From positions 33,827-97,826 of the forward strand of contig CACJPG010000003.1 of NCBI GenBank assembly GCA_902595225.1: a DNA stretch of 64,000 nt. Reading direction: 5' to 3'. The stretch is from an uncultured Thiothrix sp. Its GTDB lineage: Bacteria; Pseudomonadota; Gammaproteobacteria; Poriferisulfidales; GCA-002705445. Below, piece by piece: positions 35,754-45,448 of this stretch; within the stretch, counting starts at the first letter, position 1; each line of letters starts with the position of its first letter. A program made the translations under genes and the position numbers. Under the pieces are notes generated by a model, which was given only the letters and a program-made list of their open reading frames with translations, made no database searches and was not told the origin of the DNA.

Positions 35754-37214
35754 TTAAACTTCTACAAGGTGTCCAACTTTTACTACCTTTATAGCATTTG
35801 TTCCACCCTCGATACCAGCTAAGTCACCTTTTGTTATTATTACTAAATCATCATCTTTTGCAACATTCAAGTTCGTTAAAACATTAACTGCGTCTCGATT
35901 AACCGTTTCATGATTTGTGTCAATAGTTTTGATACGAGCAGGGTAAACTCCTCTGTACAGAGTTACCTTTCTCAAGGTTCTTGTATGCGTAGTTAATGCG
36001 AATATTGGAACACTATGATTTATTCTTGACATCCATAGCGCAGTAGAACCTGATTCAGTAATTGCTGCTATGGCTTTTGGATTAAGATTATCGGCTGTTA
36101 ACATACAGGCCATTGCTATTGCTCTGTCAACTTTCTTATTCTCAATTGAATAGTTTGACCCCTTCATGGTAAGAGGATTTTGTCCTTCTGAGCCTTCACA
36201 TATTCTACTCATTGCTTCAACTGCTTCCACAGGATGGTCACCCATTGCAGTTTCACTTGATAACATCACAGCATCAGTACCATCAATTACGGCATTTGCA
36301 ACATCAAAAACCTCAGCTCTTGTTGGTATTGAATTTGTAATCATTGATTCCATCATCTGGGTAGCAGTAATTACAACCTTATCTTTTTTTCGTGCTTTTT
36401 TAATGAGATTTTTTTGAACAGCAGGCAACTGTGCATCACCAATTTCAACCCCTAAATCTCCTCTAGCAATCATAATCGCATTTGAAGCTTCAATAATCTC
36501 GTCAATATTTTCTAGAGCTTCTGCTCTTTCAATTTTTGCAATTATTCCCCCATCATTTCCTGCTTCATTCAATAATTTTCTTGCCATGTGAATATCTTTT
36601 GCCTCTCTTGCAAAAGATACTGCTAAATAATCAACACCAATTTCTGCAGCAATTTTTATATCTTCAAAATCTTTTTCACTAATTGCTGGAGCTGACAGCC
36701 CTCCACCTTTTTTATTGATACCTTTCGAGTCATAGAGCAAACCACCGCTTATTACTTTTGAAATTATTTTTGACCCCGCAATTTTTTCTACTTTTAGCTC
36801 TATTCTCCCATCATCCAAAAGCAAATGGTCCCCAGCTCTAAGTTCTTCTACAAGCTTCTTATATGTTGTTCCAACAATCTCTTGATTTCCCTCATCGAAG
36901 GGATGACTATGGTCAATAGTAAATTTAGACCCATTTTTTAAATCTATCTTTGAATCTTTAAATCTAGTAATTCTAACTTTTGGCCCCTGAAGGTCACCAA
37001 TAATGCCAACATGATAATGTTTTTTCTCTGCAACTTCTCTTACAATTTTTGCTCTTTTTATATGGGATTCTTTATCACTGTGAGAGAAATTTAATCGAAT
37101 TAAATCAACACCAGCATTGATCAGTCCTTCAATAGATTCCTTTGAGGACGTCTTTGGACCTAAAGTGGCAATTATCTTCGTTTGCCTATATGTTGAATCA
37201 TTAATTGCTGTCAT
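35754..37214 (-). CDS. pyk: Pyruvate kinase
   Basis: A protein of 486 residues converting PEP and ADP to pyruvate and ATP. Conserved parts: KIIATLGPKTSS, LIRLNFSHSDKESH, GDLQGPKVRI, the catalytic Lys in IIAKIERAEALENIDEI, IMIARGDLGVEIG, and ATQMMESMITNSIPTRAEVFDVANAVIDGTDAVM. Full length. The C-terminal domain is intact. It overlaps pgk by 4 bases. Confidence 0.97.
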   Translation of the reverse strand: MTAINDSTYRQTKIIATLGPKTSSKESIEGLINAGVDLIRLNFSHSDKESHIKRAKIVREVAEKKHYHVGIIGDLQGPKVRITRFKDSKIDLKNGSKFTIDHSHPFDEGNQEIVGTTYKKLVEELRAGDHLLLDDGRIELKVEKIAGSKIISKVISGGLLYDSKGINKKGGGLSAPAISEKDFEDIKIAAEIGVDYLAVSFAREAKDIHMARKLLNEAGNDGGIIAKIERAEALENIDEIIEASNAIMIARGDLGVEIGDAQLPAVQKNLIKKARKKDKVVITATQMMESMITNSIPTRAEVFDVANAVIDGTDAVMLSSETAMGDHPVEAVEAMSRICEGSEGQNPLTMKGSNYSIENKKVDRAIAMACMLTADNLNPKAIAAITESGSTALWMSRINHSVPIFALTTHTRTLRKVTLYRGVYPARIKTIDTNHETVNRDAVNVLTNLNVAKDDDLVIITKGDLAGIEGGTNAIKVVKVGHLVEV

Positions 37215-38374
37215 AATTTTTTTATTATTTCAATACCAGGCAATTCTTTCCCCTCAAGAAATTGCAAAAAGGCACCCCCGCCCGTCGATACATAATTGAT
37301 ACTACTTATATTTGCAAATTTCTCTAATGCAGAGATAGTATCTCCTCCTCCAGCAATAGTAAAAGCATTACTTTTGCAAATGGCTGAAGCTATATCTTTT
37401 GTACCATTTTCAAATGGTTTTTTTTCAAAAACTCCTACAGGCCCGTTCCACAGTATTGTACCAGCTTCTTGAAAAATTTTTTCATATTTTCTAGAAGTTT
37501 TTGGTCCTATATCTTTTATTATATCTTCGTTCTCTATTTTTATGAGCTCTTTGACAGACGTACTAATTTTATTTTCACAAACAACATCATCAGGCAAAGG
37601 TAAAGAAACTTTTTTTTTGTTAGCAATTTTAATTATCTCGTTTGCTTTATTAATCATACTTTCTTCAAATAAAGATTGCCCAATTTCAAAACCTGAACTT
37701 TTAAGAAATGTGTTTGCAATTCCTCCTCCAACAATGATCACATCTACTTTATTTAATAATTCTTTTAGAACTGTGAGCTTTGTTGAAACTTTTGAGCCTC
37801 CAATTACTGCAATCATGGGTTTTTTGGGATTTTCAAAAATTTTCTTGAGATTTTTTATTTCTTCAATTATTAATAAACCACCACAGGTTGCCGGAGCAAA
37901 ATTTGATAAAGTATATGTTGAACAATGTTTTCGATGTGAGGCACCAAAAGCATCCATAACAAAGACATCACAATTTTTTGCAATTTTTCTTGCAAGATCC
38001 TCATCTCCTGATTTTTCGCCAACTAAGAATCTAGTATTTTCATGAACGGTTATGTCATTAGTATATTCTGGAGATTTTTGATCTAATGGAATTTCTTCAA
38101 AATGAACGCTTCTGTTCAAAATCTCTGCCATTCTTTCTGCTACAATCCTAAGACTATATTTCTCATCAAACTTTCCTTCATTTGGTCTTCCAAAGTGAGA
38201 TATGATTGATACTTTTGCATTTTTCGATAATATATAATTAATTGTAGGTATTGCAGCTCTTATTCTTTCATCATTAACAATCTCATTATCTTTTGAAGGG
38301 ACATTAAGATCTTCACGAAGTAAAATATTTTTTCCTTGAATATCAGTATCTATTAATTCTTTATATGGATTCAT
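37211..38374 (-). CDS. pgk: Phosphoglycerate kinase
   Basis: A protein of 387 residues that makes ATP from 1,3-bisphosphoglycerate. Motifs: LLREDLNVPSKD (N-terminal substrate site), ISHFGRPNEGK, ENTRFLVGEKSGDEDLA, VMDAFGASHRKHCST, VIGGSKVSTKL, and the C-terminal nucleotide site WNGPVGVFEK followed by TIAGGGDTISAL. Shares one base with gap upstream. Full length. Confidence 0.97.
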   Translation of the reverse strand: MNPYKELIDTDIQGKNILLREDLNVPSKDNEIVNDERIRAAIPTINYILSKNAKVSIISHFGRPNEGKFDEKYSLRIVAERMAEILNRSVHFEEIPLDQKSPEYTNDITVHENTRFLVGEKSGDEDLARKIAKNCDVFVMDAFGASHRKHCSTYTLSNFAPATCGGLLIIEEIKNLKKIFENPKKPMIAVIGGSKVSTKLTVLKELLNKVDVIIVGGGIANTFLKSSGFEIGQSLFEESMINKANEIIKIANKKKVSLPLPDDVVCENKISTSVKELIKIENEDIIKDIGPKTSRKYEKIFQEAGTILWNGPVGVFEKKPFENGTKDIASAICKSNAFTIAGGGDTISALEKFANISSINYVSTGGGAFLQFLEGKELPGIEIIKKL

Positions 38375-39384
38375 TACTTAACATTCATAAATGCGACTGC
38401 TGCGTCAAGCATTCTATTTGAGAAACCCCATTCATTGTCATACCAAACATACAATTTAGCTAATCTTTTATCCATTACTTTAGAAAGATTACAATCGTAT
38501 ATAGCTGATGCAGGATTATGCCCGAAATCGACTGATACGAGTGGAACATCGTTATAGGCAATAATATTTTTCATATCGTTTTGCGAAGCTTCTAGAATAA
38601 TATTATTTATTTCATCAATAGTTGTATCCTTTTTTGTTCTTACCACAAGATCTACAACTGATACATTAACTGTAGGAATTCTCATTGCTAAACCATCAAG
38701 CTTTCCTTCTAGCTCAGGAATAACAAGACCAACATTTTTAGCAGCGCCTGTTTTAGTTGGTATCATTGATTGAGTTGCGGCTCTTGCTCTTCTGATATCT
38801 TTGTGATTTGCATCTGTCAACCTTTGATCATTTGTAAAAGAGTGTATTGTAGTTATTAATCCGTGTTCAATTCCGATATTGTCATGAAGGATTTTAATAA
38901 CAGGAGCGATGCAATTTGTTGTACACGATGCATTTGAAATTATAGTATGGTCTTTTGAGAGAATCTCTTCGTTTACGCCCATAACAATTGTGGCATCGAC
39001 ATTTTTTGCCGGTGCAGAAATTAGAACTTTCTTTGCACCGTTTTTTAAATGAACTTTTGTGTCTTCCTTTGAATTAAATTTTCCAGTGCACTCAAAAACT
39101 ATATCTACGTTATATTTACTCCATGATATTTTACTAGGATCTCTTTCTGAAGTAATATTAATTTTATCTTTTCCAACATACATAAAACTCTTATCAGCTG
39201 TGACCTGTTTGTTAAATTTCCCATGTGCTGAGTCATACATTGTGAGATGGGCGCTTACGGAGTTATCCCCGACGTCATTAATTGCAACAATTTTTAAATC
39301 TTTATGTTTCTCTGATTCATATAAAGCTCTAAGTATATTTCTACCTATTCTACCGTATCCATTTATCCCAACATTTATAGTCAT
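38374..39384 (-). CDS. gap: Glyceraldehyde-3-phosphate dehydrogenase
   Basis: A protein of 336 residues. The NAD-binding fold is [15 protein letters not shown], with acidic residues in AINDVGD that favour NAD. The catalytic Cys154 is in SNASCTTNC, and the His lies in [10 protein letters not shown]. Full length. In the run tkt-gap-pgk-pyk-fba it may serve glycolysis and gluconeogenesis alike. 15 bases separate it from tkt. Confidence 0.97.
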   Translation of the reverse strand: MTINVGINGYGRIGRNILRALYESEKHKDLKIVAINDVGDNSVSAHLTMYDSAHGKFNKQVTADKSFMYVGKDKINITSERDPSKISWSKYNVDIVFECTGKFNSKEDTKVHLKNGAKKVLISAPAKNVDATIVMGVNEEILSKDHTIISNASCTTNCIAPVIKILHDNIGIEHGLITTIHSFTNDQRLTDANHKDIRRARAATQSMIPTKTGAAKNVGLVIPELEGKLDGLAMRIPTVNVSVVDLVVRTKKDTTIDEINNIILEASQNDMKNIIAYNDVPLVSVDFGHNPASAIYDCNLSKVMDKRLAKLYVWYDNEWGFSNRMLDAAVAFMNVK

Positions 39385-39399
39385 AATCTTCCTTAAAAA

Positions 39400-41412
39400 T
39401 TAATTTTTCATTAGCATCTCAGCTCTTTCAACAACATTTTCTGAACTAAAACCGAAGTATTCTAAAAGTTTATCACCAGGAGCTGATTCTCCAAAAGAAT
39501 TGATCCCAATAATGTCTCCGTTCGATCCAACATATTTATACCAAAAAGAAGTTGAGCCGGCTTCAACAACAAGTTTTTTATTAAATTTAGGTGGTAAAAC
39601 AGATTCTTTATATTCTATATCTTGTTTATCAAAGATTTCAGTAGAAAGCATGGAAACTACTCTTGCTTTTATCCCTTTTTTCTCGAGAATATTTGCGGCG
39701 TCCATAGTTATTCCAATTTCGCTTCCAGTGGAAATTAATATTATATCAAAATCTTTGGGGTCTTTTAATACGTAACCACCTTTTGTTATTTTCGCAATTT
39801 GCTCACTAGTTCTATTTTGAAATTTGCACTTTTGTCTTGATAAAATTAGACATGTGGGTCCATCTTTATTTTCGATTGCAAACTTCCAACCCATTGCTGT
39901 TTCTAAAGTATCACATGGTCTAATAACAGTATTATTTGGCATATCTCTCAGGCTATTTATATGTTCAATAGCTTGATGAGTTGGACCATCCTCTCCCAAA
40001 CCGATTGAGTCATGTGTAAAAACAAATATATTATTTAAGCCCATAATTGCACACATTCTTATTGCATTTTTGGAATAATCAGCAAAAGTTAAAAAAGTTC
40101 CACCATATGGTATAAAACCTTTGTGAGCACTAATTCCATTCATAATAGCTGACATTCCAAACTCCCTTACTCCATAGTTTATGTAATTACCGTTCTCATT
40201 GTCTTTTATGTTTTTTGAACCAGTCCACATTGTGAGATTTGAAGCGCCAAGATCAGCTGATCCACCAATCATTTCAGGCAATACCTTAGCGAATGCTTCT
40301 ATAGAATTCTGTGAGGCTTTTCTCGTGGCAATATCCTCTTTTTTTTCATTACAATCTTTTATAAATTCACGTGATTTACCCAACCAGCCCTCAGGTAGTT
40401 TAGATTTAATTCTCCTTTCAAGATCAGCTGCTTCTTTTGGATACTTTTCTCTATAATCATCAAATTTTTCATTCCAGTTATTTTCAAGCTCAGTTCCTTT
40501 TTCAATATTATTCCACGCATCATAAACGTAATCAGGAATTACGAAAGGGCTGTGATCCCAGCCAATATAGCTTTTTGTTAATGCCGTTTCTTCTGGCCCA
40601 AGAGGGGACCCATGTGAACTTTCTTTTCCCTCTTTATTTGGCGAACCATAACCTATTTTTGTTTTACAACATATTAGTGTTGGTTTATCTTTTGATTTAA
40701 TTGCTTCATTAATGGAATTAGATATAGAATCAAGAGAGTGCCCATCAACATCTCTTATCACATTCCAATTGTAAGACTCAAATCTTTTTGCTGTGTCATC
40801 TGTAAACCATCCGTCAACATTACCGTCAATCGATATTCCATTGTCATCATAAAAAACAATTAGTTTGTTAAGTGACAATGTGCCAGCTAGTGAACAAACT
40901 TCGTGGGAGATTCCCTCCATTAAACAGCCATCACCAGTAAAAACATAAGTTCTATGATCAATAATATTATTATCATGCTTATTAAATTGTGAAGCTAGAG
41001 TTTTCTCAGCAATTGCCATTCCAACAGCATTTGCTATACCTTGCCCGAGTGGACCAGTTGTTGTCTCCACACCATCAGTTAAATGAGATTCTGGGTGTCC
41101 AGGTGTTTTGGAGTGTAGCTGTCTGAAATTTTTAATTTCTTCTATATTTAAATTATAGCCAGTTAGGTGAAGTAAGCTATAAAGCAACATTGAACCATGC
41201 CCATTTGATAATACAAATCTATCACGATTAAACCAATTTGGATTTTTTGGGTTATGTCTTAGGTGCTCTGACCAGAGAACCTGGGCTATATCGGACATCC
41301 CTAGAGGCATCCCAGGGTGCCCAGATTTTGCTTTATCAATCGCGTCCATAGACAATGCCCTAATGGCATTTGCCATATCTTTTCTTAGATTATTGTTAAT
41401 TTTTGCTGCCAA
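39400..41412 (-). CDS. tkt: Transketolase
   Basis: A thiamine-diphosphate enzyme of 670 residues that moves two-carbon units in the pentose phosphate pathway. Motifs: [38 protein letters not shown], the ThDP-binding [13 protein letters not shown] running to the Asn of YDDNGI, and [13 protein letters not shown] in the second half. Full length. Its start overlaps the end of plsY by 17 bases. Confidence 0.97.
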   Translation of the reverse strand: MAAKINNNLRKDMANAIRALSMDAIDKAKSGHPGMPLGMSDIAQVLWSEHLRHNPKNPNWFNRDRFVLSNGHGSMLLYSLLHLTGYNLNIEEIKNFRQLHSKTPGHPESHLTDGVETTTGPLGQGIANAVGMAIAEKTLASQFNKHDNNIIDHRTYVFTGDGCLMEGISHEVCSLAGTLSLNKLIVFYDDNGISIDGNVDGWFTDDTAKRFESYNWNVIRDVDGHSLDSISNSINEAIKSKDKPTLICCKTKIGYGSPNKEGKESSHGSPLGPEETALTKSYIGWDHSPFVIPDYVYDAWNNIEKGTELENNWNEKFDDYREKYPKEAADLERRIKSKLPEGWLGKSREFIKDCNEKKEDIATRKASQNSIEAFAKVLPEMIGGSADLGASNLTMWTGSKNIKDNENGNYINYGVREFGMSAIMNGISAHKGFIPYGGTFLTFADYSKNAIRMCAIMGLNNIFVFTHDSIGLGEDGPTHQAIEHINSLRDMPNNTVIRPCDTLETAMGWKFAIENKDGPTCLILSRQKCKFQNRTSEQIAKITKGGYVLKDPKDFDIILISTGSEIGITMDAANILEKKGIKARVVSMLSTEIFDKQDIEYKESVLPPKFNKKLVVEAGSTSFWYKYVGSNGDIIGINSFGESAPGDKLLEYFGFSSENVVERAEMLMKN

Positions 41413-42007
41413 TCTTTGTTTCTTTATTATTTAATAGATTCTTAATATTCGTTTTATGCATGTATATTACTATAATTGCTAAAATTAAAAATAGTGAAGT
41501 TGCTATTATTTTTTCATAACTAAACCATGTATAAATAGGTAAAAGAGCAAATGAAACTATAGCAGATAAAGCTGAGTACCTAAATAGAAATGCTGTAATG
41601 AGCCAAGTCAAAAGACAAATAAATCCTAAAATAATATCAAAAGCTAAAATAACCCCAAATGAAGTTGCTACCCCTTTACCACCTTTAAATTTATAATAGA
41701 TAGGAAATATGTGACCAAGAATGGAACATAACCCAATAATTTGGATATAAATCTGGTCTTCAATAAAAAAAAATGCCACAAATACCGGAAGAAAGCCCTT
41801 GAACATATCAAAAATTAAAGTTGCAAGAGCAAGAGTCTTATTGCCTGACCTTAAAATGTTGGTTGCCCCAGGATTTTTCGAGCCATATTCCCTAGGGTCT
41901 TCAAGTTTTAAAATTTTAGAAAATATAATAGAACTATTCAAGGAGCCAAAGAAATAGGCTAAAAGAATTAATGGAAATAGGCCTGTATAGAAAATGCTCA
42001 ATTTCAC
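41396..42007 (-). CDS. plsY: Glycerol-3-phosphate acyltransferase PlsY
   Basis: A polytopic membrane enzyme of 203 residues that uses acyl-phosphate to acylate glycerol-3-phosphate, the first step of phospholipid synthesis. Motifs: [16 protein letters not shown], the PlsY signature [13 protein letters not shown] and [11 protein letters not shown]. It is the first gene of the reverse-strand central-carbon block and divergent from the BioH-like gene, with only 32 bases between starts. Confidence 0.95.
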   Translation of the reverse strand: MKLSIFYTGLFPLILLAYFFGSLNSSIIFSKILKLEDPREYGSKNPGATNILRSGNKTLALATLIFDMFKGFLPVFVAFFFIEDQIYIQIIGLCSILGHIFPIYYKFKGGKGVATSFGVILAFDIILGFICLLTWLITAFLFRYSALSAIVSFALLPIYTWFSYEKIIATSLFLILAIIVIYMHKTNIKNLLNNKETKIGSKN

Positions 42008-42039
42008 CCTCTTATTTTATAATTGTTATACTAAAATCT

Positions 42040-42792
42040 ATGAATAATCATTATAAAGATATAATTTCAGAAAAATATAAAAAAATTCTTTTCATACATG
42101 GATGGGGGTTTACAAGACAAATATTAAAAGATAATTTTGACACTGCTTGTTTTGGGAAAGCACTTTTTATTGATTTGTATGAATACATGATTGAAACAAA
42201 TGGGAATCTTCAAGCCGCTGCAAAGAATATTTTAAGAGAAAATGAAGATATTGATTTGATTATATCTTGGTCCCTCGGATGTTTCTTAGCAAAAGAGATA
42301 GAATACATTATACAAAACGATTATACGAAAATGATCTATATTTCCTATAACCCAAAATTTATAAAAGATGATGTTTGGAAATTTGGTCTTAAATTAAGTG
42401 ATGTTGAAAAGCTTCAAACTGATCTTAAAATTAATAAGGTTGATGCGCTAAAAAATTTTTACCTTTTAGCTCTTGGAAATTTAGAAGAAAAAAAGTACTT
42501 TTACAAATATATAACTCAAGATATGAATAAGATATTGAGTATTAATCAGTTAGGCTTTGATTTAGGATTAGAAATATTAAAAAAAAATAATCTAACAGCT
42601 ACAAAAAAGAATGAACTCGTGAAAAGTTTATACATTTATGGCGAATGTGACTTAATAACCCCAGTAAGTGTAGCGTCTTTTGTGAAGGGAAATGAACCGC
42701 ATGCTTTTGTTAAAATCATCAAGGAATCAACACATATACCTTTTTTAACACATCCTTTAAAATTCTCTAAAATACTAAAAGGATTTTTATGA
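42040..42792 (+). CDS. bioH: Alpha/beta hydrolase, probable pimeloyl-ACP methyl ester esterase (BioH-like)
   Basis: A protein of 250 residues with the hydrolase fold: ILFIHGWGF near residue 16 (oxyanion loop), nucleophile Ser in ISWSLGCF near 78, Asp in YGECDLITP and His in STHIPFLTHP near the C-terminus. It would release pimeloyl-ACP from its methyl ester. The overlap with bioC by 4 bases (ATGA) strongly supports the biotin role; sequence alone only proves the hydrolase fold. Start ATG 42040; the frame is open further upstream, into plsY. Confidence 0.75.
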   Translation: MNNHYKDIISEKYKKILFIHGWGFTRQILKDNFDTACFGKALFIDLYEYMIETNGNLQAAAKNILRENEDIDLIISWSLGCFLAKEIEYIIQNDYTKMIYISYNPKFIKDDVWKFGLKLSDVEKLQTDLKINKVDALKNFYLLALGNLEEKKYFYKYITQDMNKILSINQLGFDLGLEILKKNNLTATKKNELVKSLYIYGECDLITPVSVASFVKGNEPHAFVKIIKESTHIPFLTHPLKFSKILKGFL

Positions 42793-43580
42793 TAAATAAA
42801 AAAAATAAGAAATTTGCTGATAACTATGTTGACTCTGCAGTTGTTCAAAAAGAAATTATAAAAAGATTAATTCAAAGATTGTCATTCATAAATATATCGC
42901 CAGAAAGAATTTTAGACATTGGCTCAGGTATTGGCCTTGGCACTGAAAAACTTTTTGAACATTATTCACAATCTGAGTATTTTATGTTGGATAAATCTTT
43001 CCAATCTCTAAATTCCGGCTATATTGCAAATGAAAACATATCGATGGTATGCGCAGATTTTAAAAACATATGTTTTAAGGATAACTCATTTGATTTTATT
43101 TTTTCTTCTTCAGCTCTTCACTGGGACCTTGATGTAAAATCTTCTTTTCAAGAAATTTATAGAATATTGAGACCTGGAGGACTATTATTATTTTCGACCT
43201 ATGGGCCTGATACTTTAATTGAACTTAGGTCCGCTTGGGCACAGGTTGATGATAATAAACACGTCAATGAATTTTATGATATGCATGACATTGGGGATCT
43301 AATGTTAAATATAAACTTTATTGATACTGTAGTTGATGCGGAAAAAATTGTCATCGATTATGATAATGTAAAGCAACTTCAGTTAGATTTAAAAAATATT
43401 GGTTCAAAAGTTATGAAGGATCCTAACAAGCTATCGAGTCTATCAGCTAAAAGCAAAATGAAATTGATGTACGCAGAATATGAAAAATTTAAAAATACTT
43501 CAGGAAATTTGCCTGCTACGTATGAAGTTATTTACGGATCTGCATGGAAAAAATTTAATGTTGTTAATTTGAATAACTAA
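42789..43580 (+). CDS. bioC: Malonyl-ACP O-methyltransferase BioC
   Basis: A SAM-dependent methyltransferase of 263 residues that caps malonyl-ACP so the fatty-acid enzymes can make pimelate. SAM-binding ILDIGSGIGLGTEKL (near 40), FDFIFSSSALHWDLD (near 100) and the BioC signature LRPGGLLLFSTYGPDTLIELRSAW (near 125-150). Full length. Coupled to the bioH-like gene. bioD is 15 kb away, but bioA, bioB and bioF are not in the window. Confidence 0.93.
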   Translation: MINKKNKKFADNYVDSAVVQKEIIKRLIQRLSFINISPERILDIGSGIGLGTEKLFEHYSQSEYFMLDKSFQSLNSGYIANENISMVCADFKNICFKDNSFDFIFSSSALHWDLDVKSSFQEIYRILRPGGLLLFSTYGPDTLIELRSAWAQVDDNKHVNEFYDMHDIGDLMLNINFIDTVVDAEKIVIDYDNVKQLQLDLKNIGSKVMKDPNKLSSLSAKSKMKLMYAEYEKFKNTSGNLPATYEVIYGSAWKKFNVVNLNN

Positions 43581-43668
43581 GCTAGACGATAAGAATCTTA
43601 AATTATTTTTTATAGAAAGCATTGATTATATGTAGTAACATACCCTCAAAAATAATAGGGGTTATTAA

Positions 43669-43998
43669 ATGTCAGACGATATAATTTCAAAAAAAGGAGA
43701 AGTTGTAGGCCAATGGAATGGCGAGAGTGTTGAGGACCTCAAAAAAACACTGTTAAGTATAAAGCAAGATTTGAGAAAGAAGGGTGACAAAGTTGAGCAT
43801 ACTGGCGTACCGCATAGTGAGCAATTTCCAGATGATTTGAAGGATTTCACAGCCTATATACTTTGGGGAGTTGATAAAAGTGGTAATGTCTTAGTCGGTT
43901 CTGGGGCGAATAGAACAGAAACTGTTGAAAATATTAGAAAATTCTATGCTAATGAAGAAGCAAAAGCTTCTATTGATAGGCACAATTTGGAAGAGTAA
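43669..43998 (+). CDS. Hypothetical protein, function unknown
   Basis: A soluble, charged protein of 109 residues: GEVVGQWNGESVEDLKKTLLSIKQDLRKKG, then HTGVPHSEQFPDDLKDFTAYILWGVDKSGNVLVG and a helical acidic tail. No signal peptide, membrane segment or recognised domain. ATG 43669 follows GGGG 7 bases upstream. It stands alone between bioC and the oxidase cluster with its own spacing. It looks like a real, translated gene; its role is unknown. Confidence 0.65.
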   Translation: MSDDIISKKGEVVGQWNGESVEDLKKTLLSIKQDLRKKGDKVEHTGVPHSEQFPDDLKDFTAYILWGVDKSGNVLVGSGANRTETVENIRKFYANEEAKASIDRHNLEE

Positions 43999-44047
43999 AT
44001 CTAACTGACTATTTAGGTTTAATTTTCTCGAACGTTAACTTCCTTTA

Positions 44048-44069
44048 CCTTGTTTTGTAAGGTTTTAAC
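44048..44069 (+). terminator. Weak hairpin after the hypothetical gene
   Basis: A short stem ACCTT/AAGGT with loop GTTTTGT is followed by TTTTAA. It may end the upstream transcript. A TATAAT-like -10 (44081-44086) follows, which could start the oxidase operon. Only weak support for either. Confidence 0.35.
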
Positions 44070-44143
44070 ATATATTTTGGTATAATATTTGTACAATTTT
44101 CTTATAGATTAATAAGATAGTATTTTCAAATATAGTAGATATT

Positions 44144-44623
44144 ATGATTACGAGAAGGGTATGCGAGTGTGAGGAATTTATCATAAGTGGTAATAACTCT
44201 TTATCACTTCAAGGTAATGTGGTCTTTATATTTTTTATTGCCCTAATATCCTTAACAATAGCAGCTTTATTTCTGTTAAAAGGTTACTGGATTATATTGC
44301 CTTTTGCTGGTTTTGAGATGATTTTATTGGCAGTTGTGTTATTATACTGCTGCCATAATAATTCATTATATGAAAAAATTCAGATATTTGAGGACACTGT
44401 AAATATTTCCTCAAAATACAGGCAAAATAGGGGTGAGTTTAAAGTCAAAAAGTATTGGGCATCAGTCATTTTGAGCAAGCCAAAGCTTAAAGGACATTCT
44501 CACAGACTTTTTATTCGTTCTAAAGGGAGAGAAATGGAAGTCGGTATAATGCTTGAAGATGAAGAGAGACTAAAACTTGCAAGGATGCTAAATAATTCAC
44601 TAAGTAAAAATGGAATAAGTTAA
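44144..44623 (+). CDS. DUF2244 membrane protein
   Basis: A protein of 159 residues with two adjacent membrane helices (about 30-75) followed by a soluble C-terminal half (RGEFKVKKYWASVILSKPKLKGHSHRLFIRSKGREMEVG). This is the DUF2244 layout. The family is often encoded next to cytochrome oxidase genes in proteobacteria and may help its assembly or be a fold related to PH-like domains. Stop and coxB start share one base. The function is not established. Confidence 0.85.
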   Translation: MITRRVCECEEFIISGNNSLSLQGNVVFIFFIALISLTIAALFLLKGYWIILPFAGFEMILLAVVLLYCCHNNSLYEKIQIFEDTVNISSKYRQNRGEFKVKKYWASVILSKPKLKGHSHRLFIRSKGREMEVGIMLEDEERLKLARMLNNSLSKNGIS

Positions 44624-45435
44624 TGAACTTTTTAAACTTAAAAAAACTCTCAATCCTAATATTACTATATATATTAGGCTCGAATTCGTATGCTGGTTGG
44701 TTAGATCTTAACATGCCGAAAGGTGTTACAGATATTAGTAACGAAGTTTATGGTCTTCACATGCTCATCTTATACATTTGTATCGGAATTGGAGTTGTTG
44801 TTTTCGGAGCTATGTTTTGGTCTATATGGGCACATAGAAAGTCCAGAGGAGTAACTCCAGCAACATTTCATGAAAGCACAAAATTAGAATTTATTTGGAC
44901 CATCGTTCCTTTTGCAATTTTAATAGGTATGGCTGTTCCTGCTACAAAAACTTTAATCAAAATGTATGATACTAGTGAATCAGAAATACATATAAAAATT
45001 ACTGGATATCAATGGTTATGGCAATATGAATATTTAAACACGGATGTGTCTTTTTACAGTAAATTGTCAACACCTTACAAAGAGATCTATAACCAAAAGG
45101 AAAAAAATGTTAATTATCTTCAAGAAGTAGATAATCAACTCGTACTGCCAATAAATAAAAAGATTAGATTTTTACTCACATCAAATGATGTACTTCATGC
45201 TTGGTGGGTTCCAGATTTAGCATTAAAGAAAGATGCGATACCTGGGTATATAAATGAAATGGCAGTTGTTATAAAGGAACCGGGAATATACAGAGGAAGG
45301 TGTGCAGAATTATGTGGCAGACATCATGGATTTATGCCTATTGTGATCAAAGCGGTTGAACAAAATGATTATGAAAAATGGTTAGCAAATGGAGGTAAGG
45401 CTGAATCAACTGATTTAGCTTCAACACAAAAGTAA
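44623..45435 (+). CDS. coxB: Cytochrome c oxidase subunit II
   Basis: A protein of 270 residues: signal peptide, two membrane helices, then the periplasmic CuA domain. CuA ligands: His in SNDVLHAWWVPD (near 190) and the motif RCAELCGRHHGFM (near 227-239). The aromatic ITGYQWLWQYEY segment for electron entry is present. It receives electrons from cytochrome c and passes them to subunit I. First structural subunit of the operon. Confidence 0.97.
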   Translation: MNFLNLKKLSILILLYILGSNSYAGWLDLNMPKGVTDISNEVYGLHMLILYICIGIGVVVFGAMFWSIWAHRKSRGVTPATFHESTKLEFIWTIVPFAILIGMAVPATKTLIKMYDTSESEIHIKITGYQWLWQYEYLNTDVSFYSKLSTPYKEIYNQKEKNVNYLQEVDNQLVLPINKKIRFLLTSNDVLHAWWVPDLALKKDAIPGYINEMAVVIKEPGIYRGRCAELCGRHHGFMPIVIKAVEQNDYEKWLANGGKAESTDLASTQK

Positions 45436-45448
45436 ACGGAGAAAATTT

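Noticed and set aside
37542-38045. Forward ORF of 167 codons within pgk
   Set aside because: Antisense shadow of a well-conserved glycolytic gene.
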